DNA from: an uncultured Paraglaciecola sp.
Lineage (GTDB): Bacteria; Pseudomonadota; Gammaproteobacteria; Enterobacterales; Alteromonadaceae
Assembly: GCA_905479025.1 (NCBI GenBank)
Contig: CAJQKX010000053.1
Span: 1 to 8,128, forward strand
Length of the DNA stretch: 8,128 nucleotides
Reading direction: 5' to 3'
Shown here: positions 5,852-8,128 of the stretch, one piece after another
How the letters are laid out: each line of letters begins with the position of its first letter
How positions within the stretch are numbered: the first letter of the stretch is position 1
Made by a program: the position numbers and the translations under genes
The notes under the pieces: model-generated
What the model saw: the letters and a program-made list of their open reading frames with translations, nothing else
Told to the model about the DNA's origin: nothing
Databases searched by the model: none

Positions 5852-6234
5852 TCAGTAGGTGTTTGCCCGTTAGCCTTAGCAAGAATGGTTGCGAGTTTAG
5901 GTGTCACAGCTAATACCTTAAAAGGGCTAATGTTAGTTCCCTCACTATTACCAGAAGGGATAAAACTAATGGTGGTTTTTGTTGCTGCGCCAACTATACG
6001 CATTACTTGATCTAAACCTTTTTTAATATTGACCTGCCTAACAGCCCAGAACAACATCAAAAAATGCACTTTGGTGTGTAAAAAAGTGGATGCCTGTCCA
6101 AGAACATGGGTATTTTCTAAATGTTAAAACTCAACACTCACGTTGCCCTGTTTTCTCACTTTTCTCGCTTTCTTCGCAAACGTAATTTCTTGGTCAACAT
6201 AAAGTTTGATATTTTTGTAAAAGTGCTTAGGCAT
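5848..6234 (-). pseudogene. DUF3703 family gene with one internal stop codon
   Basis: Starting at ATG 6232-6234, with GGAG at 6242-6245 seven bases upstream, the frame reads MPKHFYKNIKLYVDQE and on to NVSVEF, then TAA (6124-6126, codon 37). It continues in the same frame HLENTHVLGQASTFLH, VHFLMLFWAVR, RIVGAATKTTI, GNSEGTNISPF and ends at TAG 5848-5850. Total length of 128 codons and the blocks HLE-x-x-HVLGQ, H-x-LML-W, RIVGAA and GN-x-x-G-x-N-(I/V)-SPF match DUF3703 proteins as I remember them (no known function). Everything else is in frame and coding-like, so this is a recent nonsense mutation, a sequencing error, or read-through. A downstream GTG (6067-6069) could start only a 73-aa tail. 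Confidence 0.82.
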
Positions 6235-6435
6235 AATGATGCTCCACAGTTGTCGATTAATATTTGAGGTGGGCTCAACACATAAAAATAATACCGTCAT
6301 TACTAATTGAAGGTTACAGAAAACGTTATTACGCTCTTTACAGCCTAACTTGCACAAAGGGGTGATATTATGTTGCTTAATCAGCACGAAAAACGATACT
6401 CGATTACGTAATTTGTGAGTATCTAAAAGGATAAA
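6235..6435. other. Divergent spacer between DUF3703 and M24 peptidase genes
   Basis: A 201-base AT-rich spacer that must carry both promoters. The frame upstream of MPKHFYKN stays open toward 6474 on the minus strand, but that stretch has no family resemblance and lies before a good ribosome binding site, so I treat it as non-coding. Confidence 0.5.
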
Positions 6436-7656
6436 ATGATGACCATTGGTATAGGCACCCAAACACCAGAGCAAGCTTTAGCCTCATTAAGCGATATGAC
6501 CAAAACGCTTGTTCCTATTCAGCCTGAAGAATACTTCACGCGCATTGCTAATGCCCAAGAGTATATGCAAGCCAACAATATTGATGTTGTGTATCTAAAT
6601 GCTGGTACTAATCTTACATACTTCACAGGCATGAAATGGTATGCAAGTGAGCGCCTGGTTGGCGCTATATTACCTGCCTTTGGTATTGTGCAATACATAG
6701 CGCCCTATTTTGAAATAGGCAGCCTAAATGGCTTTAAGGTTATAGACGGGCCAATACACGGATGGCAAGAACACCAAAACCCGTACAGCTTATTTGTAGA
6801 GGTATTAAAACAATTAAAAATAGCTGATACCGCCACTATTGGTATCGATGAAAGCGCGCAGTTCTTTATATTCGACGGTATCAATAAAGCCCAAACGGGC
6901 TTAAACCTGATCAACGCACAAGCCGTTACAGCCCATTGTAGAATGCACAAATCAGAAAACGAAATAGCATTAATGCAAGCTGCAATGAACATGACCCTGG
7001 CTGTACATCAAGCTACGGCCAGTATGCTTTATGCTGGCATAAGCACCACAGAAGTAGAAGCATTTATTAAACGTGCGCACCAAAAAGTGGGTGCGCCAGG
7101 TAACTATTTTTGTATTGTGTTATTTGGGGTCGCCACCTCTTTCCCCCATGGTGTGAAAGATGCTCAAGTACTAAAAAAAGGTGATATGGTATTAATAGAT
7201 ACGGGCTGTAAAGTACACGATTATTTATCGGATATTACCCGTAGTTATGTGTTTGGTGAGCCAACAACTAGGCAGAGGGAATTTTGGGATATTGAAAAAC
7301 ATGCACAACTTGCTGCCTTTAATGCTGCGAAAATTGGCGTGCCTTGTGAAGTTGTGGATGATGCGGCTCGTGGTTACTTAGCATCACAAGGTCTAGGACC
7401 AGAATATCAAACACCAGGTTGTCCGCATCGCACTGGCCATGGTATTGGTTTAGACATTCATGAATGGCCATATCTAGTTGGTGGTAATAAAACCCCCCTT
7501 GCCACAGGTATGTGTTTTAGTAACGAACCCATGTTGGTGGTACCTGATGAGTTTGGCATTCGTTTAGAGGACCATTTTTATATGACAGACTCTGGACCAC
7601 GCTGGTTTACCGAGCCGAGCAATAATATAGATAACCCGTTTGGATTAGATAAATAA
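6436..7656 (+). CDS. M24 family metallopeptidase (Xaa-Pro aminopeptidase/creatinase type)
   Basis: A cytosolic pita-bread-fold enzyme, most likely cleaving X-Pro peptides; creatinase-like amidinohydrolases share the fold. Residues about 1-165 form the N-terminal creatinase-type domain (VVYLNAGTNLTYFTGMKWYA at 51-70). The catalytic domain follows, beginning near MHKSENEIALM. All five metal ligands are seen: Asp255 (LIDTG), Asp266 (LSDITRS), His335 (TGHGIG), Glu364 (NEP) and Glu378 (RLED). His238 in FPHG and His331 are the usual substrate-side histidines. A full set of ligands supports an active metallopeptidase. Two start codons lie side by side (6436, 6439); AAAAGGA at 6425-6431 fits ATG 6439 better. 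TTGCTT (6373-6378) and GATACT (6395-6400), 16 bp apart, are a weak promoter candidate. It stands alone, convergent with the AraC gene. Confidence 0.95.
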   Translation: MMTIGIGTQTPEQALASLSDMTKTLVPIQPEEYFTRIANAQEYMQANNIDVVYLNAGTNLTYFTGMKWYASERLVGAILPAFGIVQYIAPYFEIGSLNGFKVIDGPIHGWQEHQNPYSLFVEVLKQLKIADTATIGIDESAQFFIFDGINKAQTGLNLINAQAVTAHCRMHKSENEIALMQAAMNMTLAVHQATASMLYAGISTTEVEAFIKRAHQKVGAPGNYFCIVLFGVATSFPHGVKDAQVLKKGDMVLIDTGCKVHDYLSDITRSYVFGEPTTRQREFWDIEKHAQLAAFNAAKIGVPCEVVDDAARGYLASQGLGPEYQTPGCPHRTGHGIGLDIHEWPYLVGGNKTPLATGMCFSNEPMLVVPDEFGIRLEDHFYMTDSGPRWFTEPSNNIDNPFGLDK

Positions 7657-7803
7657 TAGAATAAGGCCATGTAATCAGTGACTAGTTATGCGTCCTTCAA
7701 TATTTCTAAAACTAGGTTGCGAGGATGGAATGGGTAATAGCTATGAATTCACTTCTTTCCTTACTGATTTTTCGCATTTGTTAGAATGAAGTTGATAATA
7801 AAG

Positions 7804-7846
7804 GCACTTCTATATTTTAAAATAAGGTCCCAAGTGCTGTGTGCTT
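7804..7846. terminator. Possible terminator between convergent M24 and AraC genes
   Basis: GCACTT (7804-7809) can pair with AAGTGC (7832-7837) around a loop that contains the perfect palindrome TATTTTAAAATA (7813-7824), followed by TGTGTGCTTTTTAA. The position between two converging genes is right, but the stem is only 6 bp and the T-tract is several bases away. The rest of 7657-7847 holds nothing I can name. Confidence 0.35.
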
Positions 7847-7847
7847 T

Positions 7848-8128
7848 TTAATTATTCTTTGACTGCTTTCGGTGCTGGCTTGGCGTTATATTTCTGCAGC
7901 GCTTAAAGCTGTGGCTAAAATTAGCCCCATCACTAAAGCCAAGTCGCTCGGCAATTTCATCCAATTTCATTGGGTTTGATAATAGCTCTTCTGCTATGCC
8001 TATGCGCACCTCATCACGTACTTGTCGCCAACTGGTTTGCTCTTGTTTTAGTTGGCGATGTAATGTGCGAGTCGTTCGGGATAAATAATCTGCTATATGT
8101 TGCATAGACGAGGTTAAGCCGAGGTGCA
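7848..8128 (-). CDS. AraC family transcriptional regulator, C-terminal DNA-binding domain (partial)
   Basis: The minus-strand frame is open to the window edge (HLGLTSSMQHIADYLS...), so the ATG at 8103-8105 is an internal Met and the gene begins beyond 8128. Two helix-turn-helix units are visible: QHIADYLSRTTRTLHRQL and, after VRIGIAEELL, DEIAERLGFSDGANFSHSFK ending in ITPSQHRK. This is the standard AraC/XylS C-terminal domain. The N-terminal effector-binding domain is outside the window, so ligand and targets are unknown. The R-T-L-H-R-Q-L wording resembles the AraC group with an arabinose-binding-like N-terminal domain, which is only a hint. TAA at 7848-7850 ends it, facing the M24 gene. Confidence 0.93.
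   Translation of the reverse strand, partial: HLGLTSSMQHIADYLSRTTRTLHRQLKQEQTSWRQVRDEVRIGIAEELLSNPMKLDEIAERLGFSDGANFSHSFKRCRNITPSQHRKQSKNN

Noticed and set aside
6235..6474. N-terminal extension of the minus-strand frame upstream of MPKHFYKN
   Set aside because: No family match and it lies before a good ribosome binding site; open by chance and partly antisense to the M24 start.
6705..6992. Minus-strand ORF inside the M24 peptidase gene
   Set aside because: Antisense shadow of a gene with all catalytic ligands.

Overview
The window reads as ordinary chromosome from a moderately AT-rich gammaproteobacterium. A marine Alteromonadales-like organism (Glaciecola/Paraglaciecola type) is my best guess. 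That placement is an inference from the E. coli-like MaeA malic enzyme and the mix of accessory enzymes, because no marker gene is present. There are eight protein-coding loci, no RNA gene, no insertion sequence, no CRISPR array and no recognisable mobile island.

Left part (1-2209): the C-terminal NAD-binding half of an NAD-dependent malic enzyme, which runs in from outside the window and shows a probable one-base frameshift at its left end. It is followed by a 328-base gap with a hairpin, then a complete adenine/adenosine deaminase-family aminohydrolase whose usual HAGE active-site motif is replaced by HCDV.

Middle (2049-3360): the most unusual part of the window. A block of about 640-657 bp holds the last 160 bases of the deaminase gene plus the whole convergent intergenic region, and it is present twice in tandem. 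The block is bounded by three copies of the 10-mer ATTTAAATGA. The second copy has drifted and carries a dead duplicate of the deaminase tail. The copies differ by exactly four units of an internal 10-bp tandem repeat. A 38-base stretch around an inverted repeat is unchanged between them. On the far side, facing the deaminase, is a glutathione S-transferase gene on the minus strand.

Right part (3982-8128): a 391-base gap with two palindromes upstream of the transferase, then a YiiX/YebB-like permuted NlpC/P60 cysteine hydrolase and a LysE/RhtB-type exporter, both on the plus strand. A DUF3703 gene faces the exporter and overlaps its stop by the palindrome CTAG; this gene is broken by a single in-frame TAA. 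Next come a complete M24 metallopeptidase (Xaa-Pro aminopeptidase/creatinase type) on the plus strand and, facing it, the DNA-binding C-terminus of an AraC-family regulator that runs out of the window.

The genes do not form one operon or an evident pathway. Each looks like a single unit with its own flanks, covering metabolism (malate, purines, peptides), detoxification (glutathione) and export. I do not see a convincing new biological system. The strongest observations are the microhomology-bounded tandem duplication, the altered deaminase active site, and the two apparent gene-disrupting changes (maeA frameshift, DUF3703 nonsense codon).
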